Positions 7,488 through 14,890 are shown, counted from the stretch's first letter. The stretch is DNA of 34,587 nt from Streptomyces acidicola (GCF_009377235.1 NZ_VMNX01000087.1:1-34587), one strand, 5' to 3'. Notes: generated from the sequence alone by a model not told the origin. A program made the numbers and translations.

Positions 7488-8702
7488 TCACCCGGTCTGT
7501 TTCTGCATGTCCGCTGCGGGAGCGGGCGCGGGCATGCGCCAGGCCACGACCACACCGGTCACGAGGCCTATGGCGGCCAGCAGGGTGGCGACCAGGAATG
7601 GGTCGAGGGGGTGCAGGGCCGGGGCGAACCCGGTCCCGATGCAGACTGCCACCCCGGTCGCACCGCCCAACTGGTCGGCCGCGCGCTGCACACCCGAGGC
7701 GATCCCGGCATCGCCCTCGGTGACGCCGCTGACCGCGGCGTACTGCAGCCCCACGATGCCGAACCCCATCCCAGCAGCGACCAGAAGCATGGCCGGGATC
7801 ATCGCCACCCCGCCTGCCTGCAGGGCCGAGACGAGCGCGATCGTGGCCATCGCGGCCGCGGTGAACCCAATGCCGACGAGCACGCACGCGCGTGCTCCCC
7901 AGCGGCCCAGCAGACGGGGCACGAGCATGGAGAACACGATCAGCGAGACCGCCAGAGGCAGCATCGTCAGGCCCGCGCCCAGCGGGCCGATGCCCAGCCG
8001 CTCCTGCAGATAAAAGGTGAACAGCAGGAACGAGGTCGACAACGCCCCGCTCAGCAGCGTCGTGGCCAGGTTGGCCGCCACACGCGTGCGGTTGGCGAAG
8101 AAGCGCAGCGGCAGCAGAGGGTTGCGTGAACGTGCCTCGACCCGCACGAACCCGGCCCCGGCGGCCACTGCCCCGGCCAGCGCCCCCGGGACCACCCATG
8201 CGGGCGTTCCAGGTTCACCAGCCTCGACCACGCCGAAGGTGAACAGCAGCGGGCAGGCGGTCAGCAACAGCGCGCCGGGAAGGTCCAGCAGCGGGGCGTC
8301 CTTGGCCACGGGCCGGTCACCCTCGACCAGGAAGACAGCTGCTAGCAGCACAACCAGGACGAACGGAACCGAGACCAGGAAGATCCACCGCCACCCCATG
8401 TGGGCCGTGATGATTCCGGACAGGACGAACCCGAGCACGAGACCGCAACTGGCCACCGCCGCCCACACGCTCAGGGCCTGCGACCGACGCGGACCTTCGG
8501 GAAACATCAGGACGATGGTGGCCATCGCGGCAGGCAGCGCGATGGCCTCACCCACGCCCTGCAGCAGGCGCGCGACCACCAGCAGGGCAAAAGTGGGGGT
8601 CAGGCCTGCCAGCAGGGACGCGGCGCCGAACAGGCCGGTGCCGAGTAGCAGTACGCGCCGCCGCCCGAGCAGGTCGCCCAGCCGGCCACCGAACATCAGC
8701 AT
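7488..8702 (-). CDS. MFS drug-resistance exporter (DHA2-like), N-terminally short
   Basis: A 404-residue membrane protein related to proton-coupled multidrug exporters of the DHA2 group. It opens abruptly inside motif A (GGRLGDLLGRRRVLL, residues 5-19), then RLLQGVGEAIALPAA, a motif-C-like GFVLSGIITAHMGWRWIFLVSVP, and about eleven further hydrophobic helices to a short hydrophilic tail. Relatives are usually 450-530 residues and have about 60-70 residues before motif A, including TM1 and much of TM2; those are not found in any frame just upstream (8703-8800), and no good ribosome site precedes the ATG. The gene is probably a 5'-truncated remnant, although the rest of the frame is intact. It lies between a broken IS5 element and an unidentified intergenic region. 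Confidence 0.75.
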   Translation of the reverse strand: MLMFGGRLGDLLGRRRVLLLGTGLFGAASLLAGLTPTFALLVVARLLQGVGEAIALPAAMATIVLMFPEGPRRSQALSVWAAVASCGLVLGFVLSGIITAHMGWRWIFLVSVPFVLVVLLAAVFLVEGDRPVAKDAPLLDLPGALLLTACPLLFTFGVVEAGEPGTPAWVVPGALAGAVAAGAGFVRVEARSRNPLLPLRFFANRTRVAANLATTLLSGALSTSFLLFTFYLQERLGIGPLGAGLTMLPLAVSLIVFSMLVPRLLGRWGARACVLVGIGFTAAAMATIALVSALQAGGVAMIPAMLLVAAGMGFGIVGLQYAAVSGVTEGDAGIASGVQRAADQLGGATGVAVCIGTGFAPALHPLDPFLVATLLAAIGLVTGVVVAWRMPAPAPAADMQKQTG

Positions 8703-8953
8703 CCCGCCGCCGGTGACCGTGTCCAGGGAGGGGCACCCGGGGCAGGCATCTGCCTGACGCTGCCCTCACCCGTAAGCCCGTTCGTCAGAGCTTCCTGGGC
8801 ACGGGGGAGTGCGTTATCGCAAAGTGCCTATCCGCGTAACTTCTCAGGGACGTCTCGCCAATCCGTCCCGGGCCTCATGTGGGGTTGTGTCCTGATGCGA
8901 TGAGCCGATACCGGATGCGACTTCCTGGCAGTCATCGGACCGTGGAGGCTGGC

Positions 8954-8998
8954 ATGATGGTCCTCATGTCCATGTACCGAAAGGTCGATGCCGCGTAA
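8954..8998 (+). CDS. possible 14-codon leader ORF overlapping the next gene
   Basis: A short frame reading MMVLMSMYRKVDAA and then TAA is preceded by a near-ideal ribosome site (GGAGG at 8944-8948, five bases before the ATG). Its stop lies eight bases inside the start of the following gene, whose own ribosome site is weak (AAAGG, three bases from its ATG). This geometry suggests translational coupling. Whether the peptide is made or matters is unknown. Confidence 0.3.
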   Translation: MMVLMSMYRKVDAA

Positions 8999-9455
8999 GC
9001 GGCCCGGCGCGCTGCGCGCTCAACAGAACCCCCGTGCCGCGTGGAGCTTGCCTCCAGCCCGGATCCACGGCCTCTCTGCCCGAACCAGCATCGCCATAGA
9101 TCGAGTGGAGCGGCTCTCAGGCGACTACTACATCTACCCTGGCGCCACCGAGCGTGCGCTGCGGCGGTATCGAGGATTTCTGCAACCCCCGGGGCGTCGG
9201 CCCCTGTATCCGCAGGATGCGGAGTGTTCGTGCCGCGGCTGTTCTTTCGACGACGTGCGGCATGTTCGCGACGTGCTTGAGGAGGTCGTGCGGCAGTTGC
9301 CTGCCAGGCCTCGCGCGGAACTTGAACGCCAAGTGCGTGCCCTGGATGCCAGGTACGTCGAGCGCACGCTGCCGGATCCCTTCGCCACTCATCGGCAGTG
9401 GCGTTCTGACCTCTGGTGGCGGAGCCGTCTGGCCGGCGGCCGGGAAGCTGGATGA
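8988..9455 (+). CDS. conserved actinobacterial hypothetical protein
   Basis: A 155-residue basic N-terminal/acidic C-terminal protein with strong actinomycete codon bias. Visible features are a basic start (MPRKRPGALRAQ), LSGDYYIYPGATERALRRYRGFL, a short cysteine cluster ECSCRGCSFDD near residues 77-87, then a probable alpha-helical region HVRDVLEEVVRQLPARPRAELERQVRALD and ending with LPDPFATHRQWRSDLWWRSRL. I remember similar uncharacterised Streptomyces proteins with the same D-Y-x-I-x-P-G and W-R-x-x-L-W-W ends, so I believe it is a real gene, but I can assign no function. The three cysteines are too few for a full zinc site alone. It is probably transcribed alone and may be coupled to the short frame at 8954. 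Confidence 0.6.
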   Translation: MPRKRPGALRAQQNPRAAWSLPPARIHGLSARTSIAIDRVERLSGDYYIYPGATERALRRYRGFLQPPGRRPLYPQDAECSCRGCSFDDVRHVRDVLEEVVRQLPARPRAELERQVRALDARYVERTLPDPFATHRQWRSDLWWRSRLAGGREAG

Positions 9456-9540
9456 GGAGCCCAAGCAGCGGTGAAATGATCAATGCGTGGCTGACGCGAT
9501 CACGCGGCGCAGCCGTCCTGGGTCTCGTTTGCAGGGGGAT

Positions 9541-9725
9541 ACGAGGCGTATTCAGACGGCGGTGTTGGGTGGTGCGGAGTCGGAGGTGCCGCTGCCGTTG
9601 CCGTTGGAGGCGATCGAGGCGGGTGTCTTCCGTCAGCGGCACCGGGGGATGCGTTCTGGTGCGGGCTGTTGTGGGGCGGCTGTGGCGGGCAGTTGACGAC
9701 GAAGTTGTACACCGACCTTCTCTGA
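9541..9725 (+). pseudogene. decayed CoiA-like protein fragment, 1-nt frameshift
   Basis: The frame IQTAVLGGAESEVPLPLPLEAIEAGVFRQRHRGM continues, after a shift at about 9653, as FWCGLLWGGCGGQLTTKLYTD, stopping at 9723-9725. Restoring one base near 9652 gives a sensible continuous protein. The FWCG...GCGGQLTTKLYTD segment resembles the N-terminal cysteine region of actinobacterial proteins annotated as competence CoiA-like; the match is from memory. The C-terminal portion is missing. Confidence 0.45.
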
Positions 9726-10043
9726 ACTACCGGCGGCAGCGCGTCAGCGGCTGTCAGCAAACCAGTGGCGTCTCCATGGATTCTCTGCACTTGTCAAGCG
9801 AGCGGCTGTGAATCCGTTGGATCTTGCTGGCTGAGCGTGACCGCCTTCGCGGCGGGCCCCGGAACCTCCGCAAAAACCTGTTGGCGGACCACGGCAACCA
9901 CTGCTACTTTCCCGGAGGCCGTGCGAGAGAACGAGGAGGTGGTACCCGTGAACGTTTCGACATGGGTGCTCCCCTCAGGGGTCACGGTCGGGCGATAGGT
10001 CGTCCGGGAGCGCCGTTCAAGAGCACTCCCGAAAGGCACGACC
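9726..10043 (+). other. gene-free stretch upstream of the alpha/beta hydrolase
   Basis: No coding frame or known element is recognised. It presumably carries the hydrolase promoter; a GAAAGG ribosome site lies about 7-12 bases before the ATG at 10044. Confidence 0.3.
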
Positions 10044-10766
10044 ATGCAATTCACTTCCGAGCAGCGCCTCGACGACGGCGTCCTCGAACGCGAATTCACC
10101 CTCGGCGAGATCCCCGGCACCCTGTGGACGCCTGGATCCGCCGCACCGGCCCCGCTGATCCTGATGGCCCACAACAACGGCCTGCCCAAGGGGGAACCCC
10201 GGCTGGTGGCCCGGGCCCGGCACTCTGCGACGCACGGCTACGCGGTGGCCGCCATCGACGCCCCCGGGTGCGGTGACCGGCCCCGTTCCGTCGCCGACGA
10301 GCAGGCCCGCGCCGACCTCCGCCGGGCGATGCAGGCCGGCGAGCCGCTCGATGAGATCTTCGAGTCCTTCATCGGCCCGCTGGTCGAAAAGGCGGTCCCG
10401 GAATGGCGGACCACCCTGGACGCCCTCCTGTCGCTGCCCGAGATCGGCGGCCCGGTCGGGTACTCGGGGTGGACCGCCGTCGGCATTCGGCTGGCGGTGG
10501 TCGAGCCGCGCATCGCGGCCGCCGGTTTCTTCGCCGGGGGTTACGTGCCCCGCGCCCAGCGCGAGGAGGCCCGGCAGGTCACCATCCCGCTGCTGTTCCT
10601 GCTGCAGTGGGACGACGAAGGGAACCCCCGGCAGCGGGCCCTGGACCTGTTCGACGCCTTCGGCACCAAGGAGAAGACGCTGCACGCCAATATGGGCGGG
10701 CACACCGGCACCCCGTGGTTCGAGGTGGAGGACGGCGACCGGTTCTTCGGCCGGCACCTGAAGTGA
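10044..10766 (+). CDS. alpha/beta hydrolase (dienelactone hydrolase-like)
   Basis: A 240-residue cytoplasmic alpha/beta hydrolase with no signal peptide. The likely triad is Ser141 in GYSGW, Asp191 in QWDDEGN and His220 in NMGGHTG. The nucleophile elbow is GYSGW instead of G-x-S-x-G; related proteins I recall have GYSGG, so the last elbow glycine is replaced by Trp. LILMAHNNG (residues 38-46) supplies the oxyanion-hole strand, and DAPGCGDR follows. Substrate unknown. The TGA lies ten bases from the stop of a convergent TetR fragment; hydrolase/TetR pairs of this type are common in actinomycetes, so the hydrolase has probably lost its local regulator. Confidence 0.8.
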   Translation: MQFTSEQRLDDGVLEREFTLGEIPGTLWTPGSAAPAPLILMAHNNGLPKGEPRLVARARHSATHGYAVAAIDAPGCGDRPRSVADEQARADLRRAMQAGEPLDEIFESFIGPLVEKAVPEWRTTLDALLSLPEIGGPVGYSGWTAVGIRLAVVEPRIAAAGFFAGGYVPRAQREEARQVTIPLLFLLQWDDEGNPRQRALDLFDAFGTKEKTLHANMGGHTGTPWFEVEDGDRFFGRHLK

Positions 10767-10776
10767 GGCCGGGCCG

Positions 10777-11010
10777 TCAGGCCGGCAGCAGACGCTGGGC
10801 GGTGCCGGCCAGGACACCGCTCATCGAGGACAGGTCCCGGCCCTCCTCGATGGCGGCGGCCGGCAGATGCACAACCGCCCCGATCGCGGCGGTACCGGCC
10901 ACCGGCGGTACCGGCCGGTCGGGGCGGCGCTCGGCCACCAGCGCCGCCATCACCTCCTGGGACCACGCCGTGAGGCACTCGGCCCGTACCGGCCAGCGAG
11001 GAGGATCGGA
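10777..11010 (-). pseudogene. C-terminal remnant of a TetR-family regulator
   Basis: On the minus strand a frame without a start encodes RWPVRAECLTAWSQEVMAAL, then RPVPPVAGTAAIGAVVHLPA and a final SGVLAGTAQRLLPA before TGA at 10777-10779. This is the ligand-binding end of a TetR-type repressor of the kind found beside dienelactone-hydrolase-like genes. The DNA-binding half is absent, and upstream sequence to 11164 has no recognisable coding. The remainder of the 398-bp gap (11011-11164) shows nothing I recognise. Confidence 0.55.
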
Positions 11011-11164
11011 CCGGATTTTGGCGGTAGCGGGCTGAGGGCTGCGTTCGGTGCAGGCGTCCGTGCGTTCGTCTGACGGTGGTTTTGCCGGAAGGGACCGCGG
11101 CGGTGCCGTACTGTCCCGTGAAGCCGTGGCGAGCTGTTGGTGCTGATGCTCTCGCGCTTGGCAG

Positions 11165-12286
11165 TCAGGATGGCTGGACTTGGTCGAAGAGGGCGAGGGC
11201 TTCGGCGGGGTCCGGGCTCACGAGGCGTTCCAGACCGGCCGTCGTGATCTGCGCCCACCTGCCGGCCCGTGCCCACATCTGTTTCTCGAAGGCGCGGACG
11301 GCCTCGTCCAGATCTCCAGGTCCGGCGGTGGCGATGGACTCGGCGAGTTCGGCGCCTTCCAGCATCGCGAGGTTCGCGCCCGCCCCCAACGGGGGCATCA
11401 GATGGGCGGCGTCGCCCAGTAGCGTCACCCCGAAGACGTGGGTCCAGGTGTGGGACACGGGCAGGACGTAGAGGGGGCGGTGGACGAAAGCGGTGCCGTG
11501 GCGGAGGAGGTCGAGGACGGGAGCGGCCCAGCCGTCGAACAGAGCCAGCAGATTCGATCGCACGGCCTCGACGTCGGCCAGGTCCAGGTTCGTGTGCCAG
11601 TCCAGCGGTGCGCGGAACTGGGCGTACACCTTGACGTGGCAGCCGCTGCTGCGCTGGGCGACGAGCGCGCGGTTCACGCCGTACACAGCCACGGAACCGT
11701 CACCGATCAACCGGGCGAGGTCAGGGTGGCGGGCGTCGACGTCGTCCAGGGAGGTCTCGACCAGGGTGACGCCGGTGTAGTGCGGCGTCACCGACGAGAC
11801 CGCCGGGCGGATCCGGGACCAGGCACCGTCCGCGCCGACCACGAGATCGAACGTCTCCTGTCGCCCGTCCGTGAAGTGGACCCGTACGCCGTCCTGGGTC
11901 CCCGGCACCACCTGCGTCACGCCCCGGCCCCACTGGACGTCGAGAGGGCCGAGCAGCAGGTCACGGAGTTGCCCGCGGTCGATCTCGGGATTGGCCCGGT
12001 CATCCGGACGGGGTCGCCAGTCGCGAAGGACGGTCCCGTCCGGATCCAGGATGCGCATGGCCTGGCCCTCGGGACGGGACAGCGCCTGGAACTCCGCCAG
12101 CAGCCCCGCCTTGTCCAGCGCGCGCTGGCCCATCCCTTCGTGCAGGTCCAGCGTGCCGCCCGGGGGGCGGGCGTCGGGGGCGGGATCGCGTTCGAGGACG
12201 GTGACGGGGTGATCATGGCGGTGCAGGACACGGGCGAAGGTGATGCCGGCAGGGCCGCTCCCGACCACGGCGATACGATGCCTCAT
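11165..12286 (-). CDS. FAD-dependent aromatic hydroxylase/monooxygenase (TetX-like)
   Basis: A 373-residue class A flavoprotein monooxygenase. The N-terminal dinucleotide fold has IAVVGSGPAGITFARVL (GxGxxG at residues 9-14) and ends with an acidic residue in VLERD. The DG motif is VVGADGAWSRIR and the GD motif is LLGDAAHLMPPLGAGANLAM, both diagnostic. Length and order match the TetX/PHBH-like group that uses NAD(P)H and O2 on small aromatics or tetracycline-like compounds; the substrate cannot be read from sequence. I prefer the ATG at 12286 (MRHRIAVVG) to one eleven codons upstream, because the fold begins immediately. It is divergent from a TetR gene across a 53-bp gap containing a palindrome, so probable TetR control. 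Confidence 0.87.
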   Translation of the reverse strand: MRHRIAVVGSGPAGITFARVLHRHDHPVTVLERDPAPDARPPGGTLDLHEGMGQRALDKAGLLAEFQALSRPEGQAMRILDPDGTVLRDWRPRPDDRANPEIDRGQLRDLLLGPLDVQWGRGVTQVVPGTQDGVRVHFTDGRQETFDLVVGADGAWSRIRPAVSSVTPHYTGVTLVETSLDDVDARHPDLARLIGDGSVAVYGVNRALVAQRSSGCHVKVYAQFRAPLDWHTNLDLADVEAVRSNLLALFDGWAAPVLDLLRHGTAFVHRPLYVLPVSHTWTHVFGVTLLGDAAHLMPPLGAGANLAMLEGAELAESIATAGPGDLDEAVRAFEKQMWARAGRWAQITTAGLERLVSPDPAEALALFDQVQPS

Positions 12287-12310
12287 GCCGATACACTGTA
12301 TTTCCGCATG
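12284..12310. promoter_or_regulatory. palindromic operator between FAD monooxygenase and TetR
   Basis: The 53-bp divergent gap contains a perfect ATACA-C-TGTAT palindrome (12291-12301), nested between CATGC (12284-12288) and GCATG (12306-12310), giving an extended dyad of about 27 bp. Its position over the monooxygenase start and within the only space for promoters fits a TetR autoregulatory operator. Function is inferred. Confidence 0.6.
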
Positions 12311-12339
12311 ACGATGCATCGCAACAGAACGGTGTGACC

Positions 12340-13032
12340 ATGACTGTGTGGGACCGGCCGGAGCCGCCGGCTCAACCCGTGCCGCTCGACCGGGAGCGGA
12401 TCGTCGCCGCCGCCATCGCGCTGGCCGACGAGGGCGGGCTGGAGGCGGTGTCCTTGCGCAAGGTCGCCGCCCGGCTGAACGCCGGCCCGATGCGGCTGTA
12501 CGGATACATCTCCACCAAGGACGAGTTGTTCGACCTCATGGTGGACGAGGTCCATGCCGAGATCCTCCCCGAGGAGCAGCCCGGTGACGGGCGGGAGGCG
12601 CTGCGCATCCTCGCCCACCGCACCAGACGGGCCGCTCTCCGTCACGAATGGCTGGCCGACCTGCTTGGCGGCCGCCCTACCCTGGGCCCGAACGGCCTCG
12701 CCGTGGCCGAGGCCACGCTGTCCGCCCTCGACGGCCTCGCCGACGTCGACACTGTCATGCGCGCCGTGGAGACTGTCGGCGCCTACTTCACTGGCGCGAT
12801 CAGGCGCGAGATCGCGAACCTGCGGGCCGAGCGCGCCACGGGCCTGTCCAAGCGCGACTGGCAGTGCGCCTCCGGCCCGCATGTGACGAGAATGTTGGCC
12901 ACGGGCCGCTTCCCGGCGCTGACCAAGGCCGTGTACGACGGCACGGAGGTGGACGCCGAGGCATCCTTCGCGACCGGTCTGGACTGGGTCCTCGACGCAG
13001 TGGCCGCCAAACTCACCCGGCCGCCGGCGTGA
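12340..13032 (+). CDS. TetR/AcrR family transcriptional repressor
   Basis: A 230-residue one-component regulator. The N-terminal helix-turn-helix reads RERIVAAAIALADEGGLEAVSLRKVAARLNAGPMRLYGYISTKDEL (about residues 19-65), with the TetR signature L-Y-x-Y-I-x-T-K-D-E-L. The C-terminal half is helical, resembling the TetR_C_1 (tetracycline repressor-like) ligand domain. I use the ATG at 12340; a GTG two codons upstream is also possible. It is divergent from the flavin monooxygenase and should repress it and itself through the shared palindrome, being released by the monooxygenase substrate or a related aromatic compound (inference). The 3' end is followed by a fragment of a second TetR. Confidence 0.88.
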   Translation: MTVWDRPEPPAQPVPLDRERIVAAAIALADEGGLEAVSLRKVAARLNAGPMRLYGYISTKDELFDLMVDEVHAEILPEEQPGDGREALRILAHRTRRAALRHEWLADLLGGRPTLGPNGLAVAEATLSALDGLADVDTVMRAVETVGAYFTGAIRREIANLRAERATGLSKRDWQCASGPHVTRMLATGRFPALTKAVYDGTEVDAEASFATGLDWVLDAVAAKLTRPPA

Positions 13033-13048
13033 CCATCAGCTCTTGATC

Positions 13049-13250
13049 TGCAGCCGGCGCGAACCGCTGGAGGGGGCCCTCGCGGAGTTGCTCGCCAACG
13101 CCGGCGCGCACGGCACCGCCCGAGCGGATGTGCAGCCGGCGGAACTGTTCATCATGGCCAACGCCAACGCCAACGCCAACGCGGCCGAGTCGGCCCCCGA
13201 CCCAAGCACACGCCTCCTCGACATCGCGTTCAACGGCTCACGCCCCGCTG
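13049..13250 (+). pseudogene. C-terminal fragment of a second TetR-type regulator
   Basis: A frame with no credible start encodes REPLEGALAELLANAGAHGTARADV, then PAELFIMANANANANAAES and RLLDIAFNGSRP. The pattern (L-A-x-L-L-x-x-A, G-x-x-R-A-D-V, L-L-D-x-x-F-x-G-L-R-P) is that of the last helices of many TetR proteins. The Asn-Ala run comes from a hexanucleotide repeat. The DNA-binding domain is missing, and the frame does not continue the intact TetR upstream. Confidence 0.5.
13157..13180 (+). repeat. GCCAAC x4 microsatellite
   Basis: Four exact tandem copies of the hexamer GCCAAC inside the TetR fragment, encoding alternating Ala-Asn. Such a run is likely slippage-prone and has probably grown since the gene lost function. 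Confidence 0.9.
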
Positions 13251-13406
13251 ACCACCGGCACCCCGCCTGCCCGCTGGGGGTGGGCTCCAAGCGTGTCCAC
13301 AGCGCCATCGTCGATGGTCGGCGCGGATCGCCTTGCCGCGAGCATCGGTGTTGCCGGTGCAGTCATCGGCTGCGCAACGACCGGACCGGGGCGGTCCTGG
13401 AGCGGT
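13251..13406. other. gene-free stretch, nothing recognised
   Basis: Between the TetR fragment and the stop of the SDR gene I see no gene, RNA or repeat. Confidence 0.3.
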
Positions 13407-14120
13407 TCAGAACCCGACGGTGGTCTCGAAGGTGTCGCGTGCTCGGGCGAGTTGGTACCAGCGCTCGGCGAGAGCGTCCGGGTCGCCCGCACCGGAACCG
13501 GGAATGATCGGGACACCGATGCACAGGTGGCCGACGTAGACGCCCTCGTCGGCGAGATCGTTGTGCAGGCCCTGGGCCCAGGAGCGCAGTCCGGCCAGGG
13601 CGATGCCGGAATTGCTCATCCCCGGGATCGGGAGGAGGGCGGTCGTGCCGGTGGTGAACAGCAGGGCGCCGTCGCCCGCCTCACGCATGCCCGGCAGAAC
13701 TGTGGCGGCAGCGGTGAGGGCACCACCGACGAGCATGTCGAACATGGACCGCACCGACTCCGGGGTCGTCTGTGCGGCGGGGGTGAACCCCAGCTCCTTC
13801 AGATCGGGAACCCGGCCGGCCACGTTGGGGAAGGTGGGGGCCGGGCTGTAGGAGAGCACACCGATCCGCCCGAGTTCCTCGGCGGCCGCCTCCAGCGCGC
13901 CGGTCAGGGCCTTGGCGTCGGTGACGTCGGCCGGGTAGGCGCGGGCGGCGATGCCCTCGGCGGCCAGGGCATCGGCGGCGTCCTGGAGCTTGTCAGCATT
14001 GCGGGCGATCAGAGCGACGGGGTGCCCGGCGGTGCCGAAGCGGCGGGCCACGGCGCGGCCCAGGCCCGGGCCGGCCCCGACGACCGCGACGGTGGGAAGG
14101 GGGGAAGAGAGGGAAGACAT
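13407..14120 (-). CDS. atypical SDR-family oxidoreductase lacking the Tyr/Lys pair
   Basis: A 237-residue Rossmann-fold protein. VAVVGAGPGLGRAVARRFG (residues 11-29) is a classical SDR cofactor loop, IARN at 38-41 closes strand 2, and DVT at 65-67 is the expected adenine-contact motif. Where the YxxxK pair should be, the sequence is SNSGIALAGLRSW, with Asn170 and Ala174 in place of the catalytic Tyr and Lys. It may bind nucleotide without classical SDR catalysis, or use a different mechanism. I recall HxlR-linked relatives with the same loss. The ATG at 14120 has GAGGTAG six bases upstream. It is divergent from the HxlR gene and probably controlled by it. Confidence 0.82.
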   Translation of the reverse strand: MSSLSSPLPTVAVVGAGPGLGRAVARRFGTAGHPVALIARNADKLQDAADALAAEGIAARAYPADVTDAKALTGALEAAAEELGRIGVLSYSPAPTFPNVAGRVPDLKELGFTPAAQTTPESVRSMFDMLVGGALTAAATVLPGMREAGDGALLFTTGTTALLPIPGMSNSGIALAGLRSWAQGLHNDLADEGVYVGHLCIGVPIIPGSGAGDPDALAERWYQLARARDTFETTVGF

Positions 14121-14127
14121 GCTGCTA

Positions 14128-14178
14128 CCTCGATTGCTTACGATGAGTGCGTAACCCCACGGTAGGGATGTATCGAGG
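14128..14178. promoter_or_regulatory. HxlR-type operator in the SDR/hxlR divergent promoter
   Basis: TTACG-N7-CGTAA (14138-14154) is a 17-bp dyad like the TTAC...GTAA sites bound by HxlR-family regulators. It is framed by a second inverted pair, CCTCGAT (14128-14134) and ATCGAGG (14172-14178). The whole lies in the 78-bp gap between the two divergent start codons. Binding is inferred from position and symmetry. Confidence 0.6.
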
Positions 14179-14198
14179 ACCTCACAAAAGGCACATCG

Positions 14199-14639
14199 AT
14201 GTTCGCAGAGCACACAGCTGACCCTGACCACGCCGCCGCCCGCACCCCGCACTCGCAGGAGACCTGGCCCGACGACATCCCCCACCCATGCGAGACCTGG
14301 CCGGACAACGGCCGCGGATTCCGCGAGACCCTCGACCGGATCGGAGACAAGTGGTCGGTCCTGGTCATCGGCCTCCTGAGCCAGGGCCCCCTGCGCTTCG
14401 GCATGCTGCACCAGCGGGTCCCGGGCATCTCCCAGCGCATGCTCACCCTCACCCTGCGCCACCTGGAACGCGACGGCATCGTCTCCCGCACCGCCTACGC
14501 CGAAGTCCCACCGCGCGTCGAATACGAGCTGACCGCACTCGGCGAGAGTCTGCGCGCAACGGTCTATGCCCTCGCCCGATGGGTCACCGACCACAACGAC
14601 GAGATCGAAACCGCGCGCCACCACTACGACACGCGATGA
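14199..14639 (+). CDS. HxlR-family winged-helix regulator
   Basis: A 146-residue regulator. The winged helix begins with FRETLDRIGDKWSVLVIGLLSQGPLRFGMLHQRVPGISQRMLTLTLRHLERDGIVSR, which contains the HxlR landmarks I-G-D-K-W, L-R-F-x-x-L, I-S-x-R-M-L and L-R-x-L-E-x-D-G. A single cysteine at position 31 (HPCETW) sits before the domain, where YodB/HypR-type members have their redox- or electrophile-sensing cysteine, so thiol sensing is possible. The N-terminal 40 residues are unusually long and contain a repeated ETWPD. It is divergent from the SDR gene with a shared operator, so it most likely controls that gene and itself. Confidence 0.88.
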   Translation: MFAEHTADPDHAAARTPHSQETWPDDIPHPCETWPDNGRGFRETLDRIGDKWSVLVIGLLSQGPLRFGMLHQRVPGISQRMLTLTLRHLERDGIVSRTAYAEVPPRVEYELTALGESLRATVYALARWVTDHNDEIETARHHYDTR

Positions 14640-14698
14640 GAGCGACTGCGCTGCACAACGCCCGGTCGCCGAAGCACATGGTCGGCACTGGCTCGACT

Positions 14699-14890
14699 CT
14701 CAGATGGGCTTGGACCTGTGTGTTCGCCCCTTTTTTTCGCCCGGACGTGGGCGGTGTCGAGGACGGCGCGGGAGACGTCGATGAGGTCGGCGTCGTCGAG
14801 TCGGCCCCAGACGCAGGCTCTGGACCAGATCAGGGACCGGCGATGCGCGGTGGACTTCGACACCTCCAAGCGGGGAGGCAGTTGACGCCA
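14699..14890 (-). pseudogene. IS5-type transposase remnant
   Basis: The minus strand encodes LPPRLEVSKSTAHRRSLIWSRA, VWGRLDDADLIDVSRAVLDTAHVRAKKRGEHTGPSPSES. The V-L-D-T-x-x-V-R-A-K-K-G-G-E-H-T-G-P-S-P motif is that of IS5-type DDE transposases (first catalytic Asp). A short in-frame deletion after VWGRL and the loss of both ends show decay. It is a different subtype from the copy at 6835-7390. Confidence 0.7.

Noticed and set aside
8780..8860. GTTATCGC...CCGCGTAAC as an insertion-sequence end
   Set aside because: The inverted match is imperfect and short, no transposase adjoins it, and I cannot tie it to a named element.
13157..13180. Alternating Asn-Ala run as a possible structural repeat protein
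   Set aside because: Only four hexamer copies inside a broken TetR tail; a microsatellite in dead sequence explains it.
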